Notes: generated by a model from the sequence alone, not told the origin. Shown: positions 33,894 to 45,842, counted from the stretch's first letter. The stretch: DNA of 64,000 bases from Neckera pumila (GCA_963969595.1 OZ018417.1:13828501-13892500); one strand, 5' to 3'. A program made the numbers and translations.

Positions 33894-35184
33894 ATGGATG
33901 GACAGGCCCAAAACAAAATTCTTGAATACAAATTCCTCCAAATCAAGAAATTGTAGCATTGTAGCACAAAAAATATTTGTGTGATGGTGCTAGCATAAAA
34001 CAAGCGCCAAGGTCCTGACAAGGTTTTGGGAAAAATTTGAACTTATTATGAATTTTTAAGCAAAAATGAAGAAAATTCACATCAAATACAAAATATACTT
34101 GAAAAATCTGAAATTTTGCCATAGATGTATATTATAGTATATAACATCATGATGTAAACCAAAGTTACCATGTCATCCTGAATTTAGAAAATCAACAAAC
34201 TGTGGTTACAAGCTCAAAGTTCATATTGCTATAAAACATTGAAGTATATGAATTTTTCAAAATTTTCAATTGAAGTAGAAACTTTACTTAATAAGCTTCA
34301 TTTTGTTAGTTGGGCTCAAATTCAAAATATATCCTTTTTATGGTTAAATTTACAACAAGAATAAACAACAAGAAATAAAATATGATGAATAATCATGGGC
34401 CCGCCTTTCTAAGGTTAACAATTCCGACATCCGTACTGGACCTTGCCATTTGTATTAGTCACCTACCCATATACTACAATTTTAACAATCCTTTAGCATC
34501 ATGACAATGCACTTGGAAAGGAAAAATCTGAGCATGTGTTTTAATATTGGTCTACCCACACTTAAACAATTTAATTCCGACAAACTTTGAAAAAGTATAA
34601 AAACTTCATTTCTTGCTGGTATGTCTTGATTCTACTTGCAAATGGCTTCTCTCAAACTTTTTAATCTCTTTAAATCTGTGAGTTCACAAGTAGCTTGTCC
34701 AAAATAACTACAAAAAATAGTGAAACCAGGTTACCCCACACTAATTTCTCGACAATCCATACTACATACATATTCGTTGCTATTGTATAACGATGAATTC
34801 AATCCAGAGCCATGTGTATGGCATAGACTAGTGCACCAATTCAAGGTCTAATTCAAAGAGTTGCATGTGCCTCCATGTAGACAAGCATTGATCCATGAGG
34901 TAATTTATTTGAGGTATATAACATTGTTAACGTTCATTGGGGGGGGGGTACCCTTTTGCTTCCTCCAAAATCAGGAGGCCTCCCAACAAAAAAGTGTCTG
35001 TATAGCAAATGAGGTTCCAATATGTCTGACAACACAGACCCAGTGGCTCTGCCTGGCCAATGATATTGTGACTATTATAACTTAAGTCCCCTTACGTATC
35101 TTGTGTGTGGGGGTGGGGTGGGGTGGGGTGGGTGGGGGGGATTATACCTCCACCTGGGGAGAGGTACCTGGATTAATAATCCAT
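33894..35184. other. Spacer without recognised genes
   Basis: AT-rich. Contains a G9 run near 34940 and a (GGGGT)n tract near 35105-35140. No gene supported. Confidence 0.45.
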
Positions 35185-35547
35185 CCCTTAAGTTTGGCTG
35201 TTTGTTTGTTTTGTTTGTTACGTTGAGATCTCTCGGATTGTGCGTCCCCCGGTTGCGTGCTTGATACCGTTGGAAAGCTCTCGGCGAGGAGGGATGCATA
35301 GGCTTGATTTTGTGGCATTTGGAGTTACGGTGCGGAAGTTCTTGAATTTTGAAGTATTTATGGATCCAAAAAATAGAAAATTACTTTCACTTTGATTTTG
35401 GTCATGTTTTTGTACCGTCAGAAAGCTCTTGGCAAGGAGGGGTGGATGGGCTTTGTTTTGTGGCATTTGGAATGACAGTGTGGAAGATATTGAATTTCAA
35501 AGTTTTTACTAAGATTTTGGCTGTGGCAACGACACAGGGCACACTAC
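35185..35547 (-). repeat. Family X repeat, diverged, with internal duplication
   Basis: CCTTAAGTTTGGCTGTTTG start, core with TACCGTTGGAAAGCTCTCGG, end GACACAGGGCACACTA. The core segment with GAAAGCTCT...GAGG...TTTTGTGGCATTTGG appears twice in a row (about 35265-35390 and 35410-35520). Confidence 0.65.
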
Positions 35548-36287
35548 ACTAAAATTGGTAAATAGTGTTGGCAACACTAATTGTCCCAGCAAACACTAAT
35601 TGTGATTTGCCAGGTTAGTGTTAGAACATTATTTACCCATTCTAACACTATTTTAGCTCTATAGTAAAAATGTAGTCGAGAGGTTCACTTGTCAGCGTTG
35701 TCACTCAGATGCTCTGAACAACTTACTGAAGTGAGCATGTTGCACAGGAGCAGCCGATTCTATTGTAGATTATTGTTGTGCACTCGATTTGGTGCCCAAA
35801 AAAAGATTAAAACAATTCACTTCTGTTGCTGCCGCTCCTCGAATACTGAGCTCCAAATTCTTTTTAAGAGTTAAGACGAATGGAAAAGGTAGGAAATTCT
35901 AAACTGTTGCTACAAAGGTAAGCTTACACAGCAGCAGATGCAAGCTTGAGTCCTCTGATCCTCTCTTTTGTCAGTGGGAAGTGCAGATCAGATCTCCAGC
36001 AGGTATTAATTGCAGCATTCACGCACTGTGTTACGATGTTCACTTGAATGCCCCTTAGAGTTCAGAGTTCGTTCTAATCCAATCACGCATCCCCAAACCC
36101 TCTCTCACTGCTTCTAAATATTCTCCATTCACAACAAATTCCAGTCTGTAGAGGACAGAGTTGAATTTAACAGCGGGAGTTAAGTGCCCCAACATTATTT
36201 ACACATAAGTTGGAAAATAGTGTTAAGGGTAAAAAACAGGGAACAACACTAATTATCACTCAATATTATTTACCAATTTCAGTGTAA
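35541..36287. mobile_element. Terminal-inverted-repeat element, CACTACACTAAAATTGG ends
   Basis: CACTACACTAAAATTGGTAA at the left faces TTACCAATTTCAGTGTAATG at the right. Inside, AACACTAATTGT- and AACACTATTT-like motifs recur near both ends in inverted form. About 745 bp, no coding capacity. It adjoins the end of the family X copy. The terminal CACTA suggests that superfamily but no 3-bp target duplication is clear. Confidence 0.55.
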
Positions 36288-36794
36288 TGTTATGTAAGGC
36301 AACCTAATTGAAAAGGCAACCTAATTTCACTATTTTGTATATTGTAGATAGCAAATCTGCTATAGTCCCCTTAATACATAATCCCTTGAAATGGTAGCGA
36401 AGGGTCCTTGAATCATCCCCTCGACTTCCAAGGTTATTTCGCAACAGTGATCTCAGAACAGGTTCAGGGTTTTTAGCCAAATGTCCATTTTTGGAAGATT
36501 TTTTTGGAGTTTACACTGAGGGCAGAAAAAATTAAGTAGAAATTGAGCGAAATTTAGCCAGTTTTGGGATCGCTGTTTCTCAATGAAGCCAGCTCGTCAG
36601 CAATGGATGCCTTCTGTGACTTCATTCTGAGGCCATACTTGTGACGTCATTCTTCTGACGTCGTTGCTGAAGACTCACTGTGATGATGACTTGACTCACT
36701 CCTGACATCGTATTAAAATTATCCGCCAATTCCGGACACCAGCCAACTATTTCTATGGCACACGTTTTACTTTTATTTTTCTTGTTCTTAAAAG

Positions 36795-37110
36795 CCCAAA
36801 AGGAAAACCTCGAGTTCTCTTTTTCTTTTTGGGGAATCAAAAGAGGAAACCCTGGATTCTTCTTCTTTTTGGGGGGAAATGAAACATGGAAACCCTGGAG
36901 TCTTCTTTTTCTTTATTGGGAAACGAAACAGGAAACCTGGAGTCTTCTTTTTCTTTTTGGGGAAACGAAACAGAAAACCTGAAGTCTTTTTTTTCTTTTT
37001 TCTTTTTTTTCTTCTTGAAACATCTTTTTCTATTTTTGAAAATAGGAGAGGGGTCAGGCAGAGAACCCTCAAGTCTTCTTTTTCTTTTTTGGGAAGCAAA
37101 AGAAGAAACC
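36795..37110. repeat. Minisatellite, about 50-bp units
   Basis: At least six degenerate units containing CCTGGAGTCTTCTTTTTC and TTTTTGGGGAAACGAAACAG. Apparent open frames of 70-120 codons on both strands here arise only from this repetition. Confidence 0.85.
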
Positions 37111-37792
37111 CTGCCTCAAGTTTTTGTTTCCATCTTTCTTTTGAGATCAAGTGGAAAGAAGACCGACAAACCCCAGAAGCTTTCAGTTCGGTAACTTAAT
37201 TGGTGACAAGCATTTACCGAAGGTACAATTGTTTTTAAAGTAGGGCAAGCTCATATACAATTGTATTGCACAAATTTTATAAAAAATAAAAAATAAATTA
37301 ACTTGTAGTGACATTAATCTTTGAAAGTGATACTAATTTTGCACCCTCACTAATAGGATAAATTGTAGAGAATTGTAGATAATCATTATAGAGAATTAAA
37401 TGATGATGTATGATGATTGAAAAGCATGTGTGAACTCTAAAGTATGTCCCAATAAATTTAGACAATAATAAAATACACACATTTAAGAATGTTCAACATG
37501 TAGAACATTCTAACAATTCAATTTTTGACCTCTTTTGTAATTTTTGCATGATATTCGAATGTCATTTTTCGTTTTAGTTTAATTGCAATATCTCTATATG
37601 TGATTTTATAAAATCAACTTTATTGGTTTTCAATTATGGATGTCAAACAAATTTTTTTGGTTTTAAGTAATATGATCTCAATGAAACCTTCCATTTTCGA
37701 CAAGCTCTAATTCTTTGAGATGGTGCAAAAAAATTAATTACTTTTTAGATAGACAAAATTTTGATCAATTGTTGTTTTAATTGATAGTTACA

Positions 37793-38040
37793 AGTATGTC
37801 CTTTGCTGTCGCTATAGCCAAAAATAGAAAATAAAAGTAATTTTTAAATTTTTAAGTTCATAGATACTTTGAAATTCTATATTTTGCACACCATAGGTCT
37901 AAACGCCACAAAACAAACTCCATGCGTTCTTCCTTGCTAGCTAAAGGCTTTCCAATGGTACCAAGAATGCAACTGGGGATGCACGGTCTAGAAGGTCTCA
38001 CCATAACAAACCAAACCAAACCAAACCGCCTAAATTAATG
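37793..38040 (+). repeat. Family X repeat, degraded
   Basis: TGTCCTTTGCTGTCGC start, core AATGGTACCAAGAATGC and GGGGATGCACGGTC, then (CCAAA)n and CCTAAATTAATGTAT. The 12-bp units are missing. Confidence 0.55.
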
Positions 38041-38234
38041 TATGCATTATATTTTTTTGACAAAACATGAATTTGTTATAATTTTTGGAAGTTGAATAGG
38101 ATTTTTGATAAAGACATGGTTGCAAGCATTTCTTTATCAGAAACTAATCAGATTTGTACACAATACGAAAGTTTCTCAAGACATATACAGAATGCACAAT
38201 ACTAGGGTGATTAGAGAGGGTTAAGGGACAGAGT

Positions 38235-38559
38235 ACCATACGTGAAGGCCTGATTTGGCACCTAAGTGGCAAAAAACCTTATCTTTCATGTGCAAACGGT
38301 TTCAACAACTAGAACTATTGGGATTAGGGTTTTTGCATTTTGGTATCCAAATTGTTGTGTTTGGCAACTGCAACGTTTTCTTGTTTTGGGAAACGCAGGG
38401 CTTAAGGCATGATGCAAGTTTTCAAAATATTCAAAAATTTAGACAATATGGATGAGAAATTTCTGGAACACTTCCGACATTTCACTTTGTAATATTCCAA
38501 ACATTCAGACATTCCAAAAAATACTTAATTTATGTCTGATTCTGACCTTCACGTCCGGT
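38235..38559 (+). mobile_element. Small inverted-repeat element, ACC...GTGAAGG family, copy 2
   Basis: Ends ACCATACGTGAAGG and CCTTCACGTCCGGT. It is homologous to 29613-29943 over its full length. AGT occurs on both sides and may be a 3-bp target duplication. Confidence 0.75.
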
Positions 38560-39120
38560 AGTTTAGACGGATTATGTAGATTCTAATTAGCTGAAGCAGA
38601 TCATGACGGAAGGAGCAAACGGCCACTCAACCGGGACATTTCCAATAAAGCCATCGATTTCACTTTCAAGAGCCCCCCCTGGACCAAATGGCTCAGATCA
38701 GAAACACAAGCGCCCTTGGTAGCTTCCCCGAAAACTTCTTCTCGGTACTGCCACCGACCAAAGCAGAGAATCACCCTAAAGATTCAAGACCGCTCGATGC
38801 TACGTGAACTTCATAGCACTTGCCAAGACGATTCATGCCCAATATGCTCTTTAGCGCACTTTATACAAACAGAAAATGACATGAATTTTAAAGAAACTCA
38901 ATGGCAAGGGAAAAACACTGAGGTCAATTTGCCTTCTTTTTTGACTTTGATGACAACAAAACAAAACGACAGAACACAGTATAAGTACTTACTGTCATGT
39001 TGCAAAGTTTTCATTGATATAAGCATTCATGAAGGATCGCTCATTATCATCCAACCTTATCAAAACTTGAGCTTGAATGACCACTACATAGGAATTGCAA
39101 ACTAAGTTGAGAGCATGAAC

Positions 39121-42067
39121 TTACATCGATGACTGCAACTGTATGCACTTATACACCAACACAAGGATTGCTCCATGTGGTAAAGGAAAAGCCTTGAGAA
39201 CTCCACCACCTAACCAGAGAGCCAAGGCAACAATAGCAGCTACAGCATGGTAAGCCTTTCCTAAGACTCTGGTGGTGATTATGAGCGCAACAATAAGAGC
39301 GAGACCTTTCTCTCCTCCCATTAACCACGCCACTCCCGAAGCAAGCCTGTAACCTACTCCAAAGTCTTTCCAAAGGGCCAATGCACTTACAAGTAGACTC
39401 AGAGACGTCTGGGCACCCAAGGCATGCCACATTGCCGACACCACCCATAGAAACAACAACCCCTCCCTTCCAATACGTTGTAAATCCAATTGCTTGAGAT
39501 CTTCTTCTTCACGGGGTTTGCCACGGTTTGAATAGTTTCTGGATGGTTTTTTCTTGATGTTGCTAAACGTGCCACTACTGGGGTAGGTGTAATAGTAACT
39601 CTCCATATTAGAATACTCGCTTTCATAGGAATACACTGAATCATTCCAACCCTCATTCTCATACGGGGCTCTTCTGTAATGAGATTTGTAGTGACGTGAC
39701 CGTGACCACATGTCATTCTCTCTTCTTTGATATACCTGTTTTCTTCGAGATGTCTTGACTTGCTCCTGCAAAGAGCTATCGTACAATTTCCTGCTTGCCT
39801 CATCAGATAAAACCTGAAGACATTTTAAAACCAAGTCGTTAGAGGTAGGACTCACAGAAGATACTTGGAAGTCGGGAACCCATTTACGTGGGGTCTCCTT
39901 CCCGTTGTTGAAAAGTCACCCATTTACAATCCAGGTGGCATCCAAACACATGTATTGTAAGGAAGAAGATACTTCTAGGATTTATTACAGTCAAATATGC
40001 TTCCATGAGATGCACCATAAATGCAGTACTCATTGTTCAAGGGTAGCGTAGGCTCAAGATTGGGTCCTTGCTGAAGTTTGAAGTACAGCACCCAAATACA
40101 ACATACTTTAGTGCATTGGAATCCACTTGAAATGGACACAAGACCAAATAAAGAAATCCAATCTAATAATGGGATCCACTCAAAGTCCCCTACTACACGA
40201 TGGTACGGTTTATATGAGTTCGTGCTCTCATTTCCCAATGCAAAATATACATATATATACATGTATCGAGTAAACCTTCAACCAAAAATATGAAGTTATC
40301 AACCGATGAAAAGATTATCAGAGATATACATTTAGGGAGGTAACGCACCTCATATGCAAGACGAACGCTCATAAATGTTTCATTGGCATTCACGTCTTTA
40401 TTCACATCTGGATGCAACTGCACACCATCAAATGTATAAATACTTATTCTTGAGTTCATTACTCAATCTCAACATTTTCAATTTATCCTCTAGGCAATCA
40501 AAACATTGTGTATACTGCGTCAAAATAGAATTGCTCACATCTGCATAGATGAACATTTATTGATCTACACATTGTGCTTAGGATCAAGCAAGATTTGAAT
40601 ACAGTGAGAAATCTTGCTGACAATCGACAAGAATTTCAGAAAACTTTGGCAATGCCAACGTGATTCAAGAAGACAGTGTAAATCTTGCTGACAATCGACA
40701 AGATTTTCAGAAAACTTTGGCAATGTCAACGTGATTCAAGAAGACAGTAGACTTTGAACCTGGCGAGCGAGCTGCCTGTAGGCCAACTTAATAGCGGAGG
40801 CTGTCGCTTGGCGGCGCAAGCCGAGCACCTTGTAATGATCCACCAAATAAACTTCCTCTGAGTAGCTCCTTTCTTGCCTCCCGCCATCCTCTTCTCTTCT
40901 TGCAGCACAAATAAGCCTAGACTTGTATATGTACCACCTTCTAGATAAATTGAAAGGTTTTCTCTCGATTTCTGTCAACCCTTTAAGACTCGTAAACCTG
41001 CATGAACACAGTGGCGTAAGGTACAAAGAATGCAGGCAGTAAAAAAGATCCATGAAGGTGCAAAATTCTATTAAATGACCCTGCTATGAAGTATAAAGAA
41101 CTGCACATTGTAGCGTTCAAGTTGGAATTGAGGAAAGGAAATGGCCATCAACTGTGCGAAAAAACCGAATTCACCCTAACCCTATCCCAAAATCCCTCGA
41201 AAGCTCATAACCCCTAAATATGACCAAGGGTTTTATAGTTCGAAAACGATCTTTTCGATTGAACATATTGTGAAAATAACAGAATTCAGAAGGGACCAAA
41301 TTCTATAACACCAGACTCAGTAAAGAACATTGCATGCGTTGGTCCCAAAACGAAAGATTTGAACATATGAAGCCTCCATATGACAACTCAAACCTGCCAA
41401 AAGATCATTTGGCCCGTATGGAGCCTCTTGATCCTTGAGGTGATAAAGATTCTCACAGAGCCATGAAGTTGGAAAATTCTATTAAATAACCTTGTTATGA
41501 AGTCTGAAAAATTCCACATTGCTGTGGTCGACTTGGAATTCAAGAAAGGAAACGACCATCAGCTATGAGAAAAGACCAAAACTCACTCGAACCCTATCCC
41601 AAAATCCCTCGAAAGCTCTTAACCCCCAAATGACAAAGGGTTTTATCGTTCGAACACGATGAATTCGATTGATCACATTGTGAAAATAACGTAATGCAGA
41701 TGCAGCCGAATTCTATACCGCCAGAATCAGTAAAGAGTATTTCTTGCGTTCGTCCAAAAAGTAATCCGAATTAGAATTTCAAAAGCTAGGTTAAATACCT
41801 GAGCCCCAGTCGACCATTCCAGCACCCTAGTCCACCCCCAATCCCCAAGGGCAACGATGAGATCAATCTCGGCATACGCCCCCTCCAGTGTCCCGAATTT
41901 TCATGAATTTCGGCCGAATTCGTGGAACAGTCTTGACCTAGACTGCCATACTTCCTCTTCAATTTCACAGAAAGATCGCCCGGTGATGGTTGTGAGGAAT
42001 TGGAAAACGAGAGGAGAGGGGAGAGGTCCGAAGGAGGATGCGACCAGCAAAGAGCAATGGCCCCCAT
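39121..42067 (-). CDS. Plastid-type J-domain (DnaJ) membrane protein, four exons
   Basis: Exons on the minus strand: 42067-41799, 40997-40760, 40417-40349 and 39813-39121. All junctions are GT-AG and keep phase, giving 422 residues. The N-terminus is rich in S, P, R and K without acidic runs, up to RLICAARREE (about 117-126), and looks like a chloroplast transit peptide. The J domain (about 143-207) holds DHYKVLGL, AYRQLARQ, the HPD motif (171-173, needed to stimulate Hsp70 ATPase), FMSVRLAYEVLSD and SRKLYD. HPD lies at the exon 2/3 junction. A tyrosine-rich charged linker precedes several hydrophobic stretches (about 310-340, 355-372, 378-420), so the J domain is probably tethered to a plastid membrane. 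The stop sits in AT|GTAAGT, a perfect donor: an alternative last exon (for example 38747-38693) is possible but unproven. Partner Hsp70 and client are unknown. Confidence 0.83.
40610..40750. repeat. 71-bp tandem duplication in J-gene intron 2
   Basis: Two nearly identical units beginning AATCTTGCTGACAATCGAC and ending AAGAAGACAGT lie at 40610-40680 and 40681-40750, immediately beside the donor of exon 2. Only a few substitutions separate them, so the duplication is recent. Confidence 0.92.
41051..41760. repeat. Direct duplication of about 300 bp in J-gene intron 1
   Basis: 41051-41350 and 41461-41760 share CCATGAAG, CTATCCCAAAATCCCTCGAA, TTCGATTGA, ATTGTGAAAATAAC and CAGTAAAGA in order. About 110 bp separate them. 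They account for most of intron 1. Divergence is clearly greater than in the intron 2 duplication. Confidence 0.85.
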
Positions 42068-42378
42068 GGCCGAAAGGCAGCTCGTTCAACGTCGAATTCG
42101 GCCATGGACCGCCATCACCATGGCTATGGCGGAACTTGAAAGCGCAGAGGGACGACAGACGGCAGCTTACTGCCGGGTCGGTCTGCTTGCTCTAGCCCCT
42201 TATTAGCGCCCGCTTGAGCGATTTTGTCCCTAGATTTTTGTAGCAATTGAGCGACTTTATCCATTGGAAAAGGAGAATATACCATCAAATGTTTCACAAA
42301 AAAATTTGTATAGTTTTTGAGCGATAAAGTAGCCCCCACCAAAAAACCTTGGTTAATAAGGTCATTTTAAGAGTCACG

Positions 42379-42772
42379 TTAACCCTTTAACCGTGTAACA
42401 TTGCCGTGGACACTAAGTGTCTAATGAATGACAAAGAATCTGTGTATGTAGGACAGAAATGCGATTATTCATCCTTGGAATTTTGTGCAAAAAGGGTAGA
42501 CCTTCTAAAGTAGCTTGTCCTCAAATGAGTGCTTTTGGTTTTCTTAAAATAGATGATGCACATTGTGGTAATCCGTGGAATTCTTTTTTGATATAGTGTG
42601 CATCATTTACTTTAAGAAAACCAAAAGTATTCATTTGAGGTTAAACTACTATGCAAGGCCTCCCCTTTTTGCACGAAATTCCAAGGATGAACAATCGCAC
42701 TTCTATCCTACATGCAAAGATTCTTTGTCATTCATCGGACACTTAGTGCCTGCAACAGTGTTACAGGATTAA
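42379..42772. mobile_element. Hairpin element flanked by TTAA
   Basis: TTAACCCTTTAACCGTGTAAC at the left faces GTGTTACAGGATTAAC at the right, and the two halves pair over arms of roughly 185 nt (ATGAATGACAAAGAATC, TTCATCCTTGGAATTT, TTTTGGTTTTCTTAAA all occur in both). Total 394 bp. The TTAA boundaries and CCC start resemble the piggyBac-like elements, but the interior is unrelated. It lies about 310 bp upstream of the J-protein start codon. Confidence 0.8.
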
Positions 42773-42916
42773 CTTTAGAAGGACGTAGCCTCATACCAAG
42801 GTAGTCACCAAAACTTCTTCGATTATTGGACCAATAGGTGAATTGTTTGTTTCTACAATGAAAAATGAAGTCATCCATCAACCACTTTTTGACCTCACTC
42901 ATCCTTCAAGGGTTAA
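42769..42916. mobile_element. Single-arm remnant of a second hairpin element
   Basis: Starts at the TTAA shared with the preceding element and ends CAAGGGTTAA (42913-42916). It contains CCAAGGTAGTCACCAAAA and ATTATTGGACCAATA, as in the left arm of the next element, so it is a half-copy. Confidence 0.7.
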
Positions 42917-43201
42917 TCTTGGAAGGATGTGGCCCTGTGATCAAGGTAGTCACCAAAATCCTCCAATTATTGGACCAATAAGTACATTCTTTGTTTCCAT
43001 AGTTCACAATGAAGTCATCCGTCAAACCACTTAGAACTTCTGCATCCTTACATCTTTAAAGGATGCTAAGGCCTTAAAAAACGTGGTCAATGGATGACTT
43101 TTTTGTTTAATGTAGAAACAAAGAATGCACCCATTGGTTCAATAATTGAAGCATTTTGGTGACTACCTTGGTTATGGGAGACCACATCCTTTAAGGGTTA
43201 A
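42913..43201. mobile_element. Hairpin element flanked by TTAA, 289 bp
   Basis: The left arm GGAAGGATGTGG...CAAGGTAGTCACCAAAAT pairs with the right arm ATTTTGGTGACTACCTTG...CCACATCCTTTAAGGG. Each arm is about 140 nt. TTAA occurs at both edges (42913, 43198). No coding capacity. Confidence 0.8.
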
Positions 43202-43726
43202 AGACGCTTTTATTTAGGAGAGATTATAGAAATTGGCCTTTTTCAAAATCTTAACAATGTTAACTTATATAGGGTTCCCTTTCTCATTCCCCCAACTCTA
43301 GAGTGGCCTCCCCTAGCATTTGCAAGCCTCTAACAAATAATTTTTTTAGATAAAATTAATGAGCAAAATTGATTTGAACTAAAGCCCACCTTCCTCCGAT
43401 AAGGACAGATGGAAAATACCTCCCTCCTTTTCTAGAACTCTAGAAGGGAGGAATCACAACAATTTTGTATTGTTATGTTTGGGGCAAATTTTTCCATCTA
43501 CTCATCAAGAGAAAAAACTCAAGTTTTTGTACCCTAAGAAACAAAAGATGAAATGCAGTTTAGTCTTTACCACTTTATAGTAACAACACCTAAAATTGTC
43601 ACATATTAATATATTAAAGTTTTTGGGCATGGTTTCTATTATTGAATTGTAAGAAAAAATGTTGGATCCTTTTGGTAGTAAAAAAGGGATTCAATATTTG
43701 TTTAGAATACAATTTTTGGACACTCA
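43202..43726. other. Spacer without recognised features
   Basis: AT-rich. No gene or element end was recognised. Confidence 0.4.
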
Positions 43727-44606
43727 TTAGATGGGATTCGAGGGCCTTGGAGGGTCGTTTTAGGCCTGTTCCCCAATCTGGCCAGATTCAATGAATGCCG
43801 GTATGGGCGTGTCAGAATTCTTTTTTTTCAAAATAATAATAATAATAATAATGATTTTTAACCAAAATATCATTTTAAGCAATTTTTTTTTTTTTTTGTT
43901 ATTTTTTTTTTTTTTCAAAAATGATGTGGCAGTCGTTGTGCCATGTTAGCCAGCTGCTGCTGCAGCTGCATTCTTGTAGCCTGAGAACATAGGGAAATGC
44001 AGGGGAATTCAAAGCCCTCTAAGACCCCCAAATCCCTTCTAATGAATTCAACGAACTATGAATTTTTTAGTGCTAAAAAGAAGTGCACCTAAAATAGATC
44101 CTAGACTCTTAGGAATACAGATTGTACATTTTCATGAATTAATTGGGACAATTTTGCAAACAAGTCATGATTAGGTGCAATTTCCCTTGATTTATAAAAA
44201 GGTTGAGATGACAAAAGATCCTACACTTTAATTTGGTATAGAAATCTCTTTAATTTTTGTATTGGCTTTGGACTAAAAGAGGAAGCTTTGCATTTACAAG
44301 TATTGCATCTAAGGTAAGTGAAACTATAATCTCTAGTAATTGCATTGTTGCTATTATGTAACAAAACATACTCATTAGATGACATTTTAGGGCATTGGGA
44401 GATCATGAGTTCCCGGAGAGTTCCCTGTGTTTTTAGACTACGGGAACGCAGCTGTAGCAGCTAGTTGATGTGGTCGGGACTGCGCCACATCATTTTTGAA
44501 AATAAATAAATAAAATTCTGATAGCCCGTACCGTTGTTCATAGAATTGGACCAAATTGAGGAACGGGCCTAAAATGGGCCTCCAATGCCCGAAATGCTAT
44601 CTAATG
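43727..44606. mobile_element. Foldback element with arms of about 220-310 nt
   Basis: CATTAGATGGGATTCG at the left faces CGAAATGCTATCTAATG at the right. Inside, GGCCTGTTCC pairs with GGAACGGGCC, AGAATTC with AAATTCT, and GATGTGGCAGTCG with CGGGACTGCGCCACATC. The arms are about 43730-44040 and 44377-44605 with a unique centre. No coding capacity. Superfamily unknown. Confidence 0.72.
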
Positions 44607-44753
44607 TTTACTAGATCTCAATGGCAAATGAAAGATGATTCCAAAGTATTTTAGTTTGCATTGCTCAAACATTTGAAGAATAAGTTATTAATCTTTCATT
44701 ATAATGTTTAGTACTATTATAGTGAAACTATAAATTAATAGTAAGGAGTGGTT

Positions 44754-44955
44754 GCAAGAAAAACTGCCCCATTACAAAAAATTTGAGACCTCAACAAGGC
44801 CGCTAAGCTTGCCCCCCCCCCCCCCCCCCCTCCGTGGTGATATTATGGAAAAAATAAAATAAAATTGAAAATTGAAAATGTGACGTGGTTGCATTTCAAC
44901 CACATCAGCATTGTCAATGCCACGTTAGCGCCACATTAGCGCCATGTCATTTTTA

Positions 44956-44995
<40 letters not shown>

Positions 44996-45080
44996 CGTAA
45001 TTGCTGCCCAAAATCACACACTCGTAGTCTTGTTGAGGCTTGAAATTTTTTGTAATGGTTTTTTGTAGCGTTCTCCACAA
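44754..45080. mobile_element. Small inverted-repeat element with C19 and T32 tracts
   Basis: CCATTACAAAAAATTTGAGA and CCTCAACAAG (44777-44800) face CTTGTTGAGG and TGAAATTTTTTGTAATGG (45037-45066). Between them lie a run of 19 C (44812-44830), several CACGTTAGCGCCA motifs and a run of 32 T (44959-44990). Confidence 0.65.
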
Positions 45081-45842
45081 TACTCATGTTTTTTTCGAGA
45101 GTACTGTATAATTAGAAAAATGATTTAAAAAAAATATGAAAAATATGTTTAGTATATAAACCTTTAAGAAGAAGGTACCTTAAGAAGGAAAAGTATAGAA
45201 CTTTTTTCTAAATAGGAGAACTAGAAAAATGCAAAATCTCATGAAAATAGGTACTTTCACATTTTAATTTGTAAAAAATAGGAAAGCAAATTTAAAAAAA
45301 CTATAAATTGGCCATATGGAAAGAATCGATGGTGATGGGATTTCACCAAAAGAATGATCTTAAAACCATCTTCAATGTTCAAAAATACGTGCACAAGGGA
45401 GCCCTGTTTGCACTCATGTAGAGGACACAAAATAAAGTATATTTATATTTTCTTTGGTAGAAATATGACTTCCTACTATGGAAATAGTCTAGAAAAATTT
45501 TAGCTCTAGATAATTAATTTTGGATACTCTCCAGTACTAAAATCCCTTAAACCGCAAAGTGTGACAAATTAGGGAAATTAGAAATTCATTATAAAACTTA
45601 TTTTTTTTATTTATGAAAAATAATATGTCTCTTCACTATCAAGGGAGACTTCTTTAAAAAAAAATTCAAGTACATTGGCTTCAAGCTGCAAAAGTTATAG
45701 CTTATGACAACTCCAGGACGTCAAGTGTGACGCAAAATAGTATTGGTCTTTCTTGCATCCACCCTAAGCTTGTATATCATTAGAATTAATATCTTCATTT
45801 TGGGTAAGAATGTAGATGTAACGATTTAAGGAGCACTTAACA
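45081..45842. other. Spacer without recognised genes
   Basis: AT-rich. Nothing supported. Confidence 0.4.

Noticed and set aside
36795..37110. CRISPR-like array
   Set aside because: Units are contiguous and degenerate without unique spacers; eukaryotic minisatellite.
36622..37199. Several 70-120 codon frames on both strands
   Set aside because: All arise from the 50-bp minisatellite and repeat a phenylalanine/glycine- or lysine/proline-rich pattern.
38716..39105. 129-codon plus-strand frame
   Set aside because: Starts with TTG, has no domain, and overlaps the 3' region of the J-protein gene on the other strand.
41200..41640. TAACCCC sequences in J-gene intron 1 as TTAA element ends
   Set aside because: The preceding bases are CATAACCCC in one copy and no matching right end exists; they belong to the intron duplication.
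44812..44990. C19 and T32 runs as functional elements
   Set aside because: Homopolymers inside a miniature element, probably replication slippage or assembly uncertainty.
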